DNA of 64,000 nucleotides from Erwinia sp. SLM-02. GTDB lineage: Bacteria > Pseudomonadota > Gammaproteobacteria > Enterobacterales > Enterobacteriaceae. Position 1 is the stretch's first letter. Every line of letters starts with the position of its first letter. A program made the translations under genes and the position numbers. Under the pieces are notes generated by a model, which saw only the letters and a program-made list of their open reading frames with translations, ran no database searches and had not been told where the DNA came from. Below, piece by piece: positions 7,240 to 16,562 of the stretch. The stretch covers positions 930,001 to 994,000 of the forward strand of contig NZ_JAQISN010000001.1 in NCBI RefSeq assembly GCF_037450285.1, written 5' to 3'.

Positions 7240-8916
7240 CTACTGCGCCGCTTTCACCACCCCAATATCACCCACGTTGTTACAGGTCTTGTCTTTCGGG
7301 CAGTACAGATCCAGCAGCTTCAGCGTCACGCCGTTGGTCCAGCCAAAGCCGTCCTGCAGCGGATATTCACCGCCGCCGCCGCCGCCCAGACCTTTACCCT
7401 CGACCACGTATTTTTCCACCAGCTTGTGCTCTTTATCGTAGGTCGCCTGCACGTTCTGCAGGAAGCGCATACCGACCTCTTTCGCCAGTTCCTGCTTGCC
7501 GTAGTGATTCAGCCCCTCAACGGCGGCCCACTGCAGCGGTGCCCAGCCGTTCGGCGCATCCCACTGCTGGCCGTTGTTGACGGTCGTTGTCACCAGCCCG
7601 CCCTCCTTCAGCAGCTGTGCCTGCACCGCGTTGGCCGTTTTGCTCGCGTGGTCATCGGTGGCGGCCTGCAGATAGAGTGGGAACAGCGCCGCGGCGGTAA
7701 GCTGCGGGCGCACGCTGCCTTTCTGCCAGTCGTAATCGGCATACCAGCCCTGTTTTTCATCCCACAGATAGTGGTTAATCGCCTGCTGGCGTTTTTCCGC
7801 CAGCGTATCAAAACGCTTCGCGGCCGCATCGTCTTTGGCAATCCGGCTGGCTTTCGCCAGGGTTTTCTCCAGGTGGAACACCAGCGCATTCAGATCTACC
7901 GGCGCGATGCGCGTGGTATGGATGGTGCTGAGATCGTCAGACTTATCGAACCAGCGGGAACTGAAGTCCCAGCCGGAGGCGGCACCGGCACGCAGATCGC
8001 GGTACAGCGACGCCTTTTCACGATCTTTGGCTTTATCGGCGGTAGTGATGTCATCCATATAGGATTCGGTGCGCGGCACGTCGCGCGCGTCCCAGTAGCG
8101 GTTCAGTACCGTACCGTCTTTCAGCTTCACCACCCGCTTACTGGCCGCACCGGCGGCTACACTCTCGGCGTCGGCCATCCAGTAGTCATACTCTTTCTGC
8201 AGCTGCGGACGATATTTACTGTAAACCTCGTCACCGCCGTGGGTTGCCAGCAGATCGACCATCATACTGAAGAACGGCGGCTGCGAACGGCTGAGGTAAT
8301 AACTGCGGTTGCCGTTAGGAATATGGCCGTATTTGTCCAGCTCCCAGGCGAAGTTATCCACCATATCCTGTACGCGATCCCAGTGGCCGCTCTCGGCCAG
8401 CCCTAACATGGTGAAGTAGCTGTCCCAGTAATAGACCTCGCGGAAGCGCCCGCCCGGCACCACGTAAGGCTTCGGCAGCGGCAGCAGGGAATCCCACTGG
8501 TTGGCCTGGCTGGCGGAGCGGGTCAGCACCGGCCACAGGCCGTTGATGTGTTCACGCAGGCTCTGCCCGGCGGGAGGAACGTACTTCTCACCCTCGCCCG
8601 GCAGCGTAAAGTTGGTATTCACAAAGCGCTTGAGATCAAAATTGCCCTGCGATTTCTGCATTTGCCAGTCGGCGAGAATGGAGGTCGGATCGCTCTTAGG
8701 TACCGCATCGGCAAAGGTTTTTTGATCGGGGTAAAATTTCGCCGCCTGTACGGCGTGATACAGCGGACCGAGGCGGACATCCGGCGGCTGCGGGGTGCTG
8801 CTCAGCATTCGCTGATTGTCTTCCGCCTGCGCCGCACAGCTGGCCGCGACCATTCCCGCCAGCAGCAGCGGATAAATCAGGCGCGCACTCAATCGACGTT
8901 GTTCGACTTTTCTCAT
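7240..8916 (-). CDS. treA: Periplasmic alpha,alpha-trehalase
   Basis: TreA hydrolyses trehalose to two glucose molecules in the periplasm, allowing use of osmoprotectant trehalose under high osmolarity. Both family signatures are present: PGGRFREVYYWDSYF and QWDAPNGWAPLQWAAVEGL, with the glycine-rich stretch GLGGGGGGEYPLQDGFGWTNG near the C terminus. The start at 8916 (MRKVEQRR, 558 residues) is preferred over the longer frame from 8970 because GGAGAAAA sits eight bases upstream and the signal peptide (cleavage near CAAQAE) then begins normally. No PTS or phosphotrehalase gene is adjacent. Bases 8974-9147 hold no recognisable feature. Confidence 0.94.
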   Translation of the reverse strand: MRKVEQRRLSARLIYPLLLAGMVAASCAAQAEDNQRMLSSTPQPPDVRLGPLYHAVQAAKFYPDQKTFADAVPKSDPTSILADWQMQKSQGNFDLKRFVNTNFTLPGEGEKYVPPAGQSLREHINGLWPVLTRSASQANQWDSLLPLPKPYVVPGGRFREVYYWDSYFTMLGLAESGHWDRVQDMVDNFAWELDKYGHIPNGNRSYYLSRSQPPFFSMMVDLLATHGGDEVYSKYRPQLQKEYDYWMADAESVAAGAASKRVVKLKDGTVLNRYWDARDVPRTESYMDDITTADKAKDREKASLYRDLRAGAASGWDFSSRWFDKSDDLSTIHTTRIAPVDLNALVFHLEKTLAKASRIAKDDAAAKRFDTLAEKRQQAINHYLWDEKQGWYADYDWQKGSVRPQLTAAALFPLYLQAATDDHASKTANAVQAQLLKEGGLVTTTVNNGQQWDAPNGWAPLQWAAVEGLNHYGKQELAKEVGMRFLQNVQATYDKEHKLVEKYVVEGKGLGGGGGGEYPLQDGFGWTNGVTLKLLDLYCPKDKTCNNVGDIGVVKAAQ

Positions 8917-9147
8917 CGGCTTTTCTCCATGTCCAGACCCGGTTTGATCTGTAAGCTGTTGACCCTGCAAAAAACTTTAGACGACTTTTCGTCATTGGTC
9001 AGGGAAGGAAGCCGGAAAATGTGAGTCAGATGGATATTTTGGCGGGTGGAACAGGCAGAAAATTGCTGATGATGATGCACCCTGCCGCGGGAAAAATGCC
9101 GGCATGATGACACCCCAGACGCGGATCCCGGAGAGGGGGTTACCCGG

Positions 9148-9534
9148 CTAAATCATCCATAAAACCGAAAAAAGCGCCACCAGCCAGAGGGCGATCAGCG
9201 CCCCGATTGCGCGCTGAAATATCCGCCGCACGCCGTGCCAGCGCGCCTCGAATGAACGCACGGGGCCGGGTTTAGCCGACCATAAGCGGGCCATCGCGGC
9301 GTCAAACGGCGCCAGGTCGTGCTCGGTTTTCAGCAGCGTGAACAGCCGCTCATCCAGCCACAGACGCCAGCAGTAATACTGCGTCAGCAAAAACAGCACC
9401 AGCAACAGGGCGCTCTGGTAAGACCCCAGCAGCAGAAAGGCCAGCGCCAGCGGCGGCAGGCTCAGCAGGGCGAAGCCGCGCCAGCTGGCGAGGTGGATTT
9501 GAAGCACGCGATGCGTCATGCGGATATCGGACAT
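9148..9534 (-). CDS. Small membrane protein at the end of the ynb-like cluster
   Basis: This 128-residue protein has two closely spaced N-terminal membrane segments (ALLSLPPLALAFLLLGS, ALLLVLFLLTQYYCW), a cytoplasmic-looking middle and a third segment at the C terminus (AIGALIALWLVALFSVLWM). I do not recognise the family. Its start overlaps the end of the upstream phosphatase gene by 19 bases, so it is probably translationally coupled and functionally tied to the phospholipid cluster. It is not the cytidylyltransferase YnbB of E. coli, which is more than twice as long. Confidence 0.65.
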   Translation of the reverse strand: MSDIRMTHRVLQIHLASWRGFALLSLPPLALAFLLLGSYQSALLLVLFLLTQYYCWRLWLDERLFTLLKTEHDLAPFDAAMARLWSAKPGPVRSFEARWHGVRRIFQRAIGALIALWLVALFSVLWMI

Positions 9535-10835
9535 GAGACCTCCTGAAAATCTTCCAGCAGCCGTAAATGCTCCGGCGTCAGTACCACCTGCGGCCGCTGT
9601 GCCCGGATCGTTTCAACTGCCTGCGCAACGCTGGCCGCGTGCCCTGTCGCCAGCAGCCAGGCGGCGACTACCGTCGCACTGCGGGATAAGCCGAGTGCAC
9701 AGCAGACCAGCAGTGAACCCTGCGGCGTGCGCAGCCGGTTTAGCCGTTCCACCGCGCGCTGAAGATCCGCCAGATCGGGCACCAGCAGATCCATCATCGG
9801 GTAGCTGTGCCAGGCCGCGCCGGGGGCGGGGCGATGGTGAAATTCAGCGGTCAGGTCCAGCACCGCCGTGAAGGGCAATGGCCGGTCGGGGAAGCCGCCA
9901 AGGGCGACGTCCGCAAAAACCGGCGATGTGGCGGGCAGCGTGCGGGAAAACCAGCGCTTCGACAGCCTGGCCCCGGCCAGATACGGCCACAGCAGCCAGC
10001 GGGCGGAAAGCGACAGCTGGCCCTCCGGCGTTTTCTGGAACACGGTGGTCCCCAGCCCGGCATAGCCGGCGGCCACCATCAGCAGCGCGGCGGCAGGCCA
10101 CAGCAGAATAGTGCCGTAAGGCACGCCCCACGCGAGAAGGCCCATCAGCAGCGCACCGATGGCATAGCGTCCACCCAGCCGCCGGGCGCGAGAAGAAGGC
10201 CGCTGCCAGCGCCAGCGGCCCGTCACCGGAATGGCGTAGCTGATGGCGATGCCCGCCGCTATGCCGGTTATCACGTCAATAAAGTGGTGCTGCCAGGTGG
10301 TCATCACCGAGACGGCAATCAGCCAGAACCAGCCGCCGGCCGGCCAGCGCGCCGGGCCGGTTAAATGCTGGCGAAAGCGCAGCCACAGCAGCCAGGTCAG
10401 AATGATATGCAGCGACGGCGCCTGATTGTAAGGCAGGTCAAACTGTTCAAGCTGGTGGAACAGCCAGCCGAACAGCCCCGGTGAGTCCGGGCGGGTAAAG
10501 GTAAACTTCAGCGGAAACAGCAGGAAACCGGCGCAGGCGACCAGCGAGGCAGCCAGCAGCCGCCAGGCATGACGGGTCAGCTCCCGCTGTGAGGTGCAGA
10601 TAAACAGCGATATGCCGTACAGCAGATCGATACTCCAGTACGGCACGATGGTCCACGGCATAAAGGGAATGGCGTGTTCCCAGCTGAAGACCAGGCTGCC
10701 GACGTCGGCGCGGGCGGCGGTAAAATGGTTGACCTGCCCGTAGCTGAGAAAGAACAGCGGCCCGAGCAGCAGCAGCCAGCATAACGCCTGCTTCCACAGG
10801 CGGTAGCGGCCCGGTGCAACGGCGGAATCAGCCAT
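9516..10835 (-). CDS. ynbD: YnbD-like fusion of PAP2 and dual-specificity phosphatase
   Basis: The N-terminal half is a multi-helix membrane domain of the PAP2/lipid phosphatase type, with PSLHI (about residue 140) and a downstream histidine motif TWQHHFIDVITG. The C-terminal part is a cytosolic tyrosine/dual-specificity phosphatase with the P-loop CCALGLSRSA (C-x5-R). Length (439) agrees with E. coli YnbD (430). It probably dephosphorylates a lipid intermediate, but substrates are unknown. It starts eight bases inside the end of the upstream ynbC-like gene and overlaps the next gene too, so the four genes form one tight operon. Confidence 0.85.
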   Translation of the reverse strand: MADSAVAPGRYRLWKQALCWLLLLGPLFFLSYGQVNHFTAARADVGSLVFSWEHAIPFMPWTIVPYWSIDLLYGISLFICTSQRELTRHAWRLLAASLVACAGFLLFPLKFTFTRPDSPGLFGWLFHQLEQFDLPYNQAPSLHIILTWLLWLRFRQHLTGPARWPAGGWFWLIAVSVMTTWQHHFIDVITGIAAGIAISYAIPVTGRWRWQRPSSRARRLGGRYAIGALLMGLLAWGVPYGTILLWPAAALLMVAAGYAGLGTTVFQKTPEGQLSLSARWLLWPYLAGARLSKRWFSRTLPATSPVFADVALGGFPDRPLPFTAVLDLTAEFHHRPAPGAAWHSYPMMDLLVPDLADLQRAVERLNRLRTPQGSLLVCCALGLSRSATVVAAWLLATGHAASVAQAVETIRAQRPQVVLTPEHLRLLEDFQEVSCPISA

Positions 10836-12594
10836 GGGGCTTTCTTACCGCCAGCGATACGGTGAAAATACCAAATTCATCAATGACCTGCTGGCGCTTT
10901 TCGAAACCGGCGGCCTCCACCAGCGTGTCCATCTCTTTCTGGCTGCGCACGCGCATAATCCACGGCATGCCGTTTTGATGGCTGGTCAGCGTCCAGGCGA
11001 TGGTTTTTAACTGCGGATGCCACGGCTGTCCGGTGTACACCAGCACGCCGCCCGGCGGGATCGCTGCCGCCAGCCCGGCCAGCGAGGCTTTAATCAGCGC
11101 GTTATCCGGGAAGAGTTCATACAGCCCGGAGACGATGCCAAGCGTGGGGGCAGGATCGAGAGCGGCGAGGGAAGCGGTGTCAAAGGCGTTGCCGTGCCGG
11201 AACTGCGCCAGATGGCCCAGCCCGCGCGACGCAATCATGGCCTGGCCTTTTTCCACATTGAGGTCGCTGTAATCCCGCAGCAGGATGCTTTCAATCCCGG
11301 GCTGATTTTCCAGCGCATCCAGCACGTAGCGGCCGTGTCCGGCAGCAATATCCACCACCCTTACCGGCAACGCGTCCTGCTGTAACTGCGCCACAGCCCG
11401 GGTAATCATCTGCTGGATATGCACCTTCCGGACCCGGATGCCGCGCCAGCCGATGCTGTTCAGATACTGCCGGTCGATCGTCCGGCCGAGTAACCCCCTG
11501 CCTTCAGGCTGATTGCGGTAAACGTAATCCAGGGTGCTGCCGGAGTCGAAGCCGGTTTCATAGCCCAGCCGCATCCCCGCCGACTGCCGGCCGAGGGTTT
11601 TCATCCCGAAACTCATGGCGGCATAAAACAGCCCCTCGGGCGAGCGGGAGTTCGGCGGCGCCTGCAATTCGCGGAAGGCATCCGCGCTCGGGCTCCAGCG
11701 GTCTTCCTCATCGTAGTTAAAGACGTAAGGCGCAGCGGTATACAGGCGGTCGATAAAACTTTTCATTTTATCGAAGGCCAGCTGGCGATCCTTTTCGCCC
11801 AGCGTGTCGTGATAGAAGCCGGGCAGAATATGCTGCTCTTTTATCGCGCTGCGCAGCCCGGCATAAAACTGCTTCTGCGGCCCGGCGTGTACCACGAAAT
11901 CATCGCCGGAAATCAGTAACTGAGTGGGCAGGGTGATGGCGGCGGAATCGGCAACGATGCGCTCAGCGGTCTTATACAGATCCAGCAGGATATTGACGGC
12001 GATCTGCCGGGTAATCAGGGGATCCTGCTCGAAGCTGGCGATGCGCTGCGGATCGTGGCTGAGGAATTTTCCCTTTACGTAGGAGTTGACGTAGAACAGG
12101 CCGCGAAGGCGCTGCATTAACCCCAGTCCGGCGCGGGCAAAAGGCACGTACAGCTTGACCTTAAAGGCCGGGGAAGCCAGCACCATCCCCCGGATTTTGG
12201 GCGCGTAGTCATGCACCCAGCTGGCGACCAGCACCGCGCCGACGCTCTGTGCTATCGCCACGATGTCCTCCATGTCGACCTGCGCATCTCCGGCGACGAA
12301 GCGCACGAATTCGTCCACGTCCAGCACCGAGCGCGCCAGGCTGGGGCTATATCCGCGATCTCCCGGCGTGTGGCCGTGGCCGCGCGCGTCCCAGGCATAA
12401 AAGTGGGCGTCGGGCATCATCAGCTCATCAACAACGTGCTGTAAGCGCCCCGAATGCTCATGCCCGCGATGGAACAGCACGATGACTTTACGGCTGGCGC
12501 TTTGCGCTGCGGGCCAGTGGCGGAAATACAGCCCGGCCCCGTCGCTGGTGATAAACGTACCTTCCCGGCACTGACGTGTTGGCTGACTCATCAC
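10828..12594 (-). CDS. ynbC: YnbC-like fusion of alpha/beta hydrolase and SAM methyltransferase
   Basis: Residues 1 to about 300 form a monoglyceride-lipase-like alpha/beta hydrolase (FHRGHEHSGRL, WDARGHGHTPGDRGYSP, then AQSVGAVLVASW with the Ser nucleophile). Residues about 340-588 form a class I methyltransferase with motif VVDIAAGHGRYVLDAL. Length 588 agrees with E. coli YnbC (585). The pairing suggests removal or exchange of an acyl chain coupled with methylation of a lipid or its headgroup; the true substrate is unknown. It lies 12 bases after the ynbA-like gene and overlaps ynbD. Confidence 0.87.
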   Translation of the reverse strand: MMSQPTRQCREGTFITSDGAGLYFRHWPAAQSASRKVIVLFHRGHEHSGRLQHVVDELMMPDAHFYAWDARGHGHTPGDRGYSPSLARSVLDVDEFVRFVAGDAQVDMEDIVAIAQSVGAVLVASWVHDYAPKIRGMVLASPAFKVKLYVPFARAGLGLMQRLRGLFYVNSYVKGKFLSHDPQRIASFEQDPLITRQIAVNILLDLYKTAERIVADSAAITLPTQLLISGDDFVVHAGPQKQFYAGLRSAIKEQHILPGFYHDTLGEKDRQLAFDKMKSFIDRLYTAAPYVFNYDEEDRWSPSADAFRELQAPPNSRSPEGLFYAAMSFGMKTLGRQSAGMRLGYETGFDSGSTLDYVYRNQPEGRGLLGRTIDRQYLNSIGWRGIRVRKVHIQQMITRAVAQLQQDALPVRVVDIAAGHGRYVLDALENQPGIESILLRDYSDLNVEKGQAMIASRGLGHLAQFRHGNAFDTASLAALDPAPTLGIVSGLYELFPDNALIKASLAGLAAAIPPGGVLVYTGQPWHPQLKTIAWTLTSHQNGMPWIMRVRSQKEMDTLVEAAGFEKRQQVIDEFGIFTVSLAVRKPHG

Positions 12595-12606
12595 CGATTC
12601 CTTATT

Positions 12607-13209
12607 TCAGACGGTTTTCGCCGCAATCGCACTGCGGCAGCGGTTAATACAGGTCCAGACCAGCAGCAGGGCACAGACGGCGAACACCACGTTAAACGCA
12701 CCGATAAACTGCGGCCAGAGGGCAATCACCAGGCCCGATGCGCCAAAGACCAGAGCGCGATCGCTTTTCCCCAGCGGGCCGCGATAGTCGCGCACGCCGG
12801 TCAGCGTCTGGCAAAGGATGCCGCAGAATTCCGTCAGCCAGGACAGCAGTACCACCACCACCACCAGCCAGGGTGAGATGCCGATCAGGAAGGCAAAAGC
12901 CAGGTAGAGCGCGGCATCCGAAATGATATCGCCCACCTCATTCAGCACGGCACCGAGCGTGGACTGCTGATTAAACTCTCGCGCCAGCATGCCGTCGATG
13001 GCGTTCAGCGCCATGCGCAGGAACAGGAAAATCGGCAGGGAGATAAATAACAGCGGGTGCGGGAAGGCGATCAATATGCCGCCCAGCACCACGGAGGCCA
13101 CCATCGCCAGCAGGGTGACCTGATTGGCTGTCACGCCGCCGGCATGCAGTCGGGCGACCAGCGGCCTTAACAGGTTCTGAAATTTGGGTTTGATGTCGTA
13201 CAGCGTCAC
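12607..13209 (-). CDS. ynbA: YnbA-like CDP-alcohol phosphatidyltransferase family protein
   Basis: An integral membrane protein of 200 residues close to E. coli YnbA (MTLYxIKPxFQxLLRP at the N terminus, RMALNAIDGMLAREFNQQ in the centre, TGVRDYRGPLGKSDRA later). CDP-alcohol phosphatidyltransferases swap CMP of CDP-diacylglycerol for an alcohol. I chose the GTG at 13209 because AGGAG lies seven bases upstream and it matches the E. coli start; the frame open to 13242 has no such site. The canonical DxxDGxxARx8Gx3Dx3D motif is altered: the first and third Asp are Asn (NAIDG; GAVLN). Confidence 0.87.
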   Translation of the reverse strand: MTLYDIKPKFQNLLRPLVARLHAGGVTANQVTLLAMVASVVLGGILIAFPHPLLFISLPIFLFLRMALNAIDGMLAREFNQQSTLGAVLNEVGDIISDAALYLAFAFLIGISPWLVVVVVLLSWLTEFCGILCQTLTGVRDYRGPLGKSDRALVFGASGLVIALWPQFIGAFNVVFAVCALLLVWTCINRCRSAIAAKTV

Positions 13210-13400
13210 GTTATGGCTCCTGCCTTTCGTCACGACGGGCACGATGCCCGCTCGGGTATGAGGGATATCCGCCGTTGCTTTCCCGCGTTTGCATTCAGTA
13301 ACAATTCGGGGAAGGATGCGGATAAATATAACTCAGATGGGGGCTTTTGCCGTAGCAGCAGGCAGAACGCCGGGAATGAAGTTTCCCGGCGTGACGGCGG

Positions 13401-14330
13401 TTACAGATCCACGCAGGTTTCTTCCGCCAGCCCCAGCATAATGTTGAGGTTCTGTACGGCGGCACCGGACGCCCCTTTACCGAGGTTGTCCAGGCGAGCG
13501 ACCAGCATCGTCTGACGCTGCTGCGGATGCGTAAAGACGAACAGCTCCATATTATTGCTGTTGTTCAACGCCTCCGGCAGCAGATACGGTGCGGTATCGT
13601 TATCCAGCTGATTCAGCTCGCGTACCTGAATAAACTGCTGGCCCGCATAGAACGCCGCCAGCTCGCGCTGCAGCGGTTCGCCGTCGGTATCGTTCAGCGG
13701 GATAAACACCAGCATGCCCTGGGCATAATCACCCACGCCCGGCTGGAAAATGGGCCGGGTACTCAACCCGCCCCAGGCCTGCATCTCTTTCAGGTGCTTG
13801 TGATCGAAGCCCAGGCCGTAGGCGGCAAAACCGGTGCCCTGCTGCTGGTATTTTTCAATCATCGCCTTGCCGCCGCCGCTGTAGCCGGATACGGCATTAA
13901 TCGCCAGTGGGCGATCGGCGGCCAGCAGGCCCGCGCGGGTCAGCGGTGCCAGCAGGGCGATAGCGCCGGTGGCATAGCAGCCGGGGTTAGAAACGTGGCT
14001 GGCCTGGCGGATCTTCTCGCGCTGACCGGCATCCAGTTCAGGCAGGCCGTAAACCCAGCCGTCCTGTACGCGGTGCGCGGAGCTGGCGTCCAGCACGCGG
14101 GCACCGACTTCATCCGCCAGTGCAACCGCTTCACGCGCGGCGGCATCGGGCAGGCAAAGGATGGTGATGTCAGCCTGTTTCATCAGAGCCTGGCGGGCAG
14201 ACGCGTCTTTGCGCTGCGCATCATCAATGCTGAGCAATTCAATGTGAGGATGGCTGGCCAGACGCTGCTGGATTTGCAAACCGGTCGTACCCGCCTGACC
14301 GTCGATGAACACACGATATCTCTGACTCAT
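13401..14330 (-). CDS. argC: N-acetyl-gamma-glutamyl-phosphate reductase, type 2
   Basis: ArgC reduces N-acetylglutamyl phosphate to the semialdehyde with NADPH in arginine synthesis. The 309-residue length and motifs FIDGQAGTTGLQI (nucleotide binding), SSAHR and HVSNPGCYATGAIA (catalytic Cys) identify the shorter type 2 form rather than the about 334-residue type in enterobacterial argCBH operons. It stands alone with no other arg gene, so it is probably a second copy or an acquired isoenzyme. A GCCGGGAA/TTCCCGGC hairpin at 13369-13389, without a T tract, follows its stop. The region up to the next minus gene is otherwise empty. Confidence 0.88.
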   Translation of the reverse strand: MSQRYRVFIDGQAGTTGLQIQQRLASHPHIELLSIDDAQRKDASARQALMKQADITILCLPDAAAREAVALADEVGARVLDASSAHRVQDGWVYGLPELDAGQREKIRQASHVSNPGCYATGAIALLAPLTRAGLLAADRPLAINAVSGYSGGGKAMIEKYQQQGTGFAAYGLGFDHKHLKEMQAWGGLSTRPIFQPGVGDYAQGMLVFIPLNDTDGEPLQRELAAFYAGQQFIQVRELNQLDNDTAPYLLPEALNNSNNMELFVFTHPQQRQTMLVARLDNLGKGASGAAVQNLNIMLGLAEETCVDL

Positions 14331-14485
14331 TACAGCCTTTGCCTTAAGAAAAAATGAGAAAAAAACAGTGTAATCAGATTGCAGCAGATTAAAAGCGCTT
14401 TGTTAAAAATCCTGACGACGGGTGGCATTCGCCGGAGGATCCGTTTTATCCTTGCCCTCCTGTGTAGGATAAGGAAAGCTAATCA

Positions 14486-16519
14486 ATGAATCCAAATCAT
14501 CCCTTAGTGAAGCTGGCGCGCGAGCGTAAGCTACCTCATCCGCATCGCCCGGAGGAGTTCAGCGAGCGGGCATGGACGGAGGTTCTGCGCCAGTATGGCG
14601 ACCATCAGGGCGTCGGGTTTGCCAGCGGGGCCGTGTGGCTGAACGGCCATTTCAGGCGTATTGAACGCAGCCGCCAGCAGTTTACCTGCGGCGAAGAGAC
14701 GCCGCTGAACTACATCGAACTGGCTCGCGCGCATCTGGCCGCCGCCAACGCGGCGTTTTATCAGGTGATTAACGAACAAATCGAGAACGACAGGCAGCGC
14801 GAACCGGTCTCGCTGGAGCAGATGCTGGCACGCCGCTCGGCACAGACGGCCGGCGGCGAAGAGGCGGCGGTTAACTCGGTCAATATGCAGCGGCTGGACA
14901 GCCTGTGCCTGGTGCTGTGGGAGCTGTTCAAATATCGCGACAGTCTCAGCACGCTGTTTCCCGCCGTTCGCCCGCGCCTGATGAGCCGTATGGACCTGCT
15001 GTACAACGAGTCGAAAATGTCCCAGTACTATCACAGCTTCAGCCTGCTCTGGCAGGAGATGCTGTACGGCCACGCCGCGTTTGCCGCCGACCGCGACCGC
15101 GTGCTGCTGCAGTACATCGGGCATTTTCCGCACGCTGTTAAGGCCGTTTCCGAATACCGGCGCGACCACCATCACGGCACGACGGCTCTGGAAGCGGGCA
15201 GCATGCTGCGCCAGCGGATGATTATGATCGAGGGGCCACAGCTGTGCTATCAGGGGCCCGATCGGCCACTGACGCTGTGCGGCTGGCAGGCGCTGTCTGA
15301 AGATGTGCAGCTGCAGGCGGCGTATCAGTGGATCTCGCCGCAGGGTCATCTGGATCATCACCTCAGATCGCTGATCGATGAGAACAGCGAGGTGGAGGCG
15401 GATCGCCGGCTGCAGCGCGTGCTGCGTATCTGGTTTCATCTCAGCGTGCTGGCGAAGCAGATTAGTGAAGAGCACACCCACGGCCGCCGGCCCCTTCCGG
15501 ACGACTGGCAGCAGATGCTGGCCCTGGCTCCCGCATTTGACCGCCAGCAGCTGGTCCGCCTGCTGACCGGCTGTACCGGGTACAGCGTACAGCAGGTGGA
15601 GCAGGCGCTGAAGATACTGACCTGGCGCGGTAAAACCCTGCAGGAAGATCTGTGGGTCCAGCCGCTGGTGGAGCTGGAAGGGGACGTGGCGTTCCCGGTC
15701 AGCGCCTTTCTGACGGCCAGCTTCAGCCGCAATTTTGACTGCTGGCTGCAGAAGATCGACAGCCGTCACGAGCGGCGCGGCAGGCTGTTTGAGCAGGATC
15801 TGCTGCGGGTGATGGCGGAATGTCGCCAGGCCAATCCGCTGATGCGGGAGCATTTACACTTTTCACCGGTGGGAAAATTTTATGCGGGTGAGGATTATGA
15901 GGAGATCGATCTCGCCTTCACTTTCGGCAATCTCGTGGTCGTGGCAGAAGCGCGCAGCCGTAAAACGCCGATTACGCCGCTGGATTATCACAACGATATG
16001 TTTGATGACAACGGCCTGCTGCACAAAACGACTCAGGCAAAGCGCAAGGCGGATTACGTGCGTAAGCATCTGGCCGCTTTTTGCGCGATCTTTTTCCCCC
16101 ATTTAGACGGGCGCGACGATCTTCAGGTGCTGCCCCTGGTCTTAATCAATGGCCAGTATCATGCCGGTTACGCGCTGAATGAGGTGGCGGTGCTGGATAC
16201 CGCGCTGCTGCTGCATTTCCTCAAGGACGGCGAATTACGTTTTAACTTCGATGCCGAACGCGGTCGACATCAGTATGCCTTACCGCTGTATGGAACGCTG
16301 GAGGAGGCGCAGGCGATATTTGCTGACTATATCCGCAGTCCGCTGCTTATTCGTATCTATGAAGCGCTGATCGTCCGTGATACCCAGGCATCGCGACCAA
16401 TGGGAGAGGGGTTCGAAGAGATTATTACCCAGACCTGCAGGGTGGACAGCACCGACTGGCGGACGTTTATGGCTGCGGTAGAGCGCGTGGCGCCGGGCAG
16501 AGTGGTGCAATACTTCTGA
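14486..16519 (+). CDS. 677-residue orphan protein, possible nuclease-like C-terminal domain
   Basis: I do not recognise the family. The protein is hydrophilic, without signal peptide or membrane segments. The N-terminal two thirds look largely helical. The C-terminal part (about residues 450-530) contains EDYEEIDLAFTFGNLVVVAEARSRKTP: a strand with Asp, a turn, then a hydrophobic strand ending in Glu-x-Arg, which resembles the D...ExK core of restriction-endonuclease-fold proteins. That assignment is tentative because the Lys is replaced by Arg. The start has AAGGAAAG eight bases upstream. It stands alone, divergent from argC and convergent with ecotin. Confidence 0.75.
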   Translation: MNPNHPLVKLARERKLPHPHRPEEFSERAWTEVLRQYGDHQGVGFASGAVWLNGHFRRIERSRQQFTCGEETPLNYIELARAHLAAANAAFYQVINEQIENDRQREPVSLEQMLARRSAQTAGGEEAAVNSVNMQRLDSLCLVLWELFKYRDSLSTLFPAVRPRLMSRMDLLYNESKMSQYYHSFSLLWQEMLYGHAAFAADRDRVLLQYIGHFPHAVKAVSEYRRDHHHGTTALEAGSMLRQRMIMIEGPQLCYQGPDRPLTLCGWQALSEDVQLQAAYQWISPQGHLDHHLRSLIDENSEVEADRRLQRVLRIWFHLSVLAKQISEEHTHGRRPLPDDWQQMLALAPAFDRQQLVRLLTGCTGYSVQQVEQALKILTWRGKTLQEDLWVQPLVELEGDVAFPVSAFLTASFSRNFDCWLQKIDSRHERRGRLFEQDLLRVMAECRQANPLMREHLHFSPVGKFYAGEDYEEIDLAFTFGNLVVVAEARSRKTPITPLDYHNDMFDDNGLLHKTTQAKRKADYVRKHLAAFCAIFFPHLDGRDDLQVLPLVLINGQYHAGYALNEVAVLDTALLLHFLKDGELRFNFDAERGRHQYALPLYGTLEEAQAIFADYIRSPLLIRIYEALIVRDTQASRPMGEGFEEIITQTCRVDSTDWRTFMAAVERVAPGRVVQYF

Positions 16520-16523
16520 CTTT

Positions 16524-16551
16524 CCCACCGGCGGCAGGTGCCGCCGGTGGG
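16524..16551. terminator. Perfect hairpin between convergent genes
   Basis: CCCACCGGCGGCA and its exact complement form a 13-base-pair stem around a GG loop, five bases after the orphan gene's stop and close to the ecotin stop. There is no T tract on either strand, so it may terminate weakly or protect transcript ends. Confidence 0.5.
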
Positions 16552-16562
16552 TGAGGTGGTGT

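Noticed and set aside
14531..15853. 440-codon minus-strand frame antisense to the orphan gene
   Set aside because: The plus frame has a good ribosome-binding site and protein-like composition; the minus frame is rich in Gln/His/Arg as expected from an antisense of such codons.
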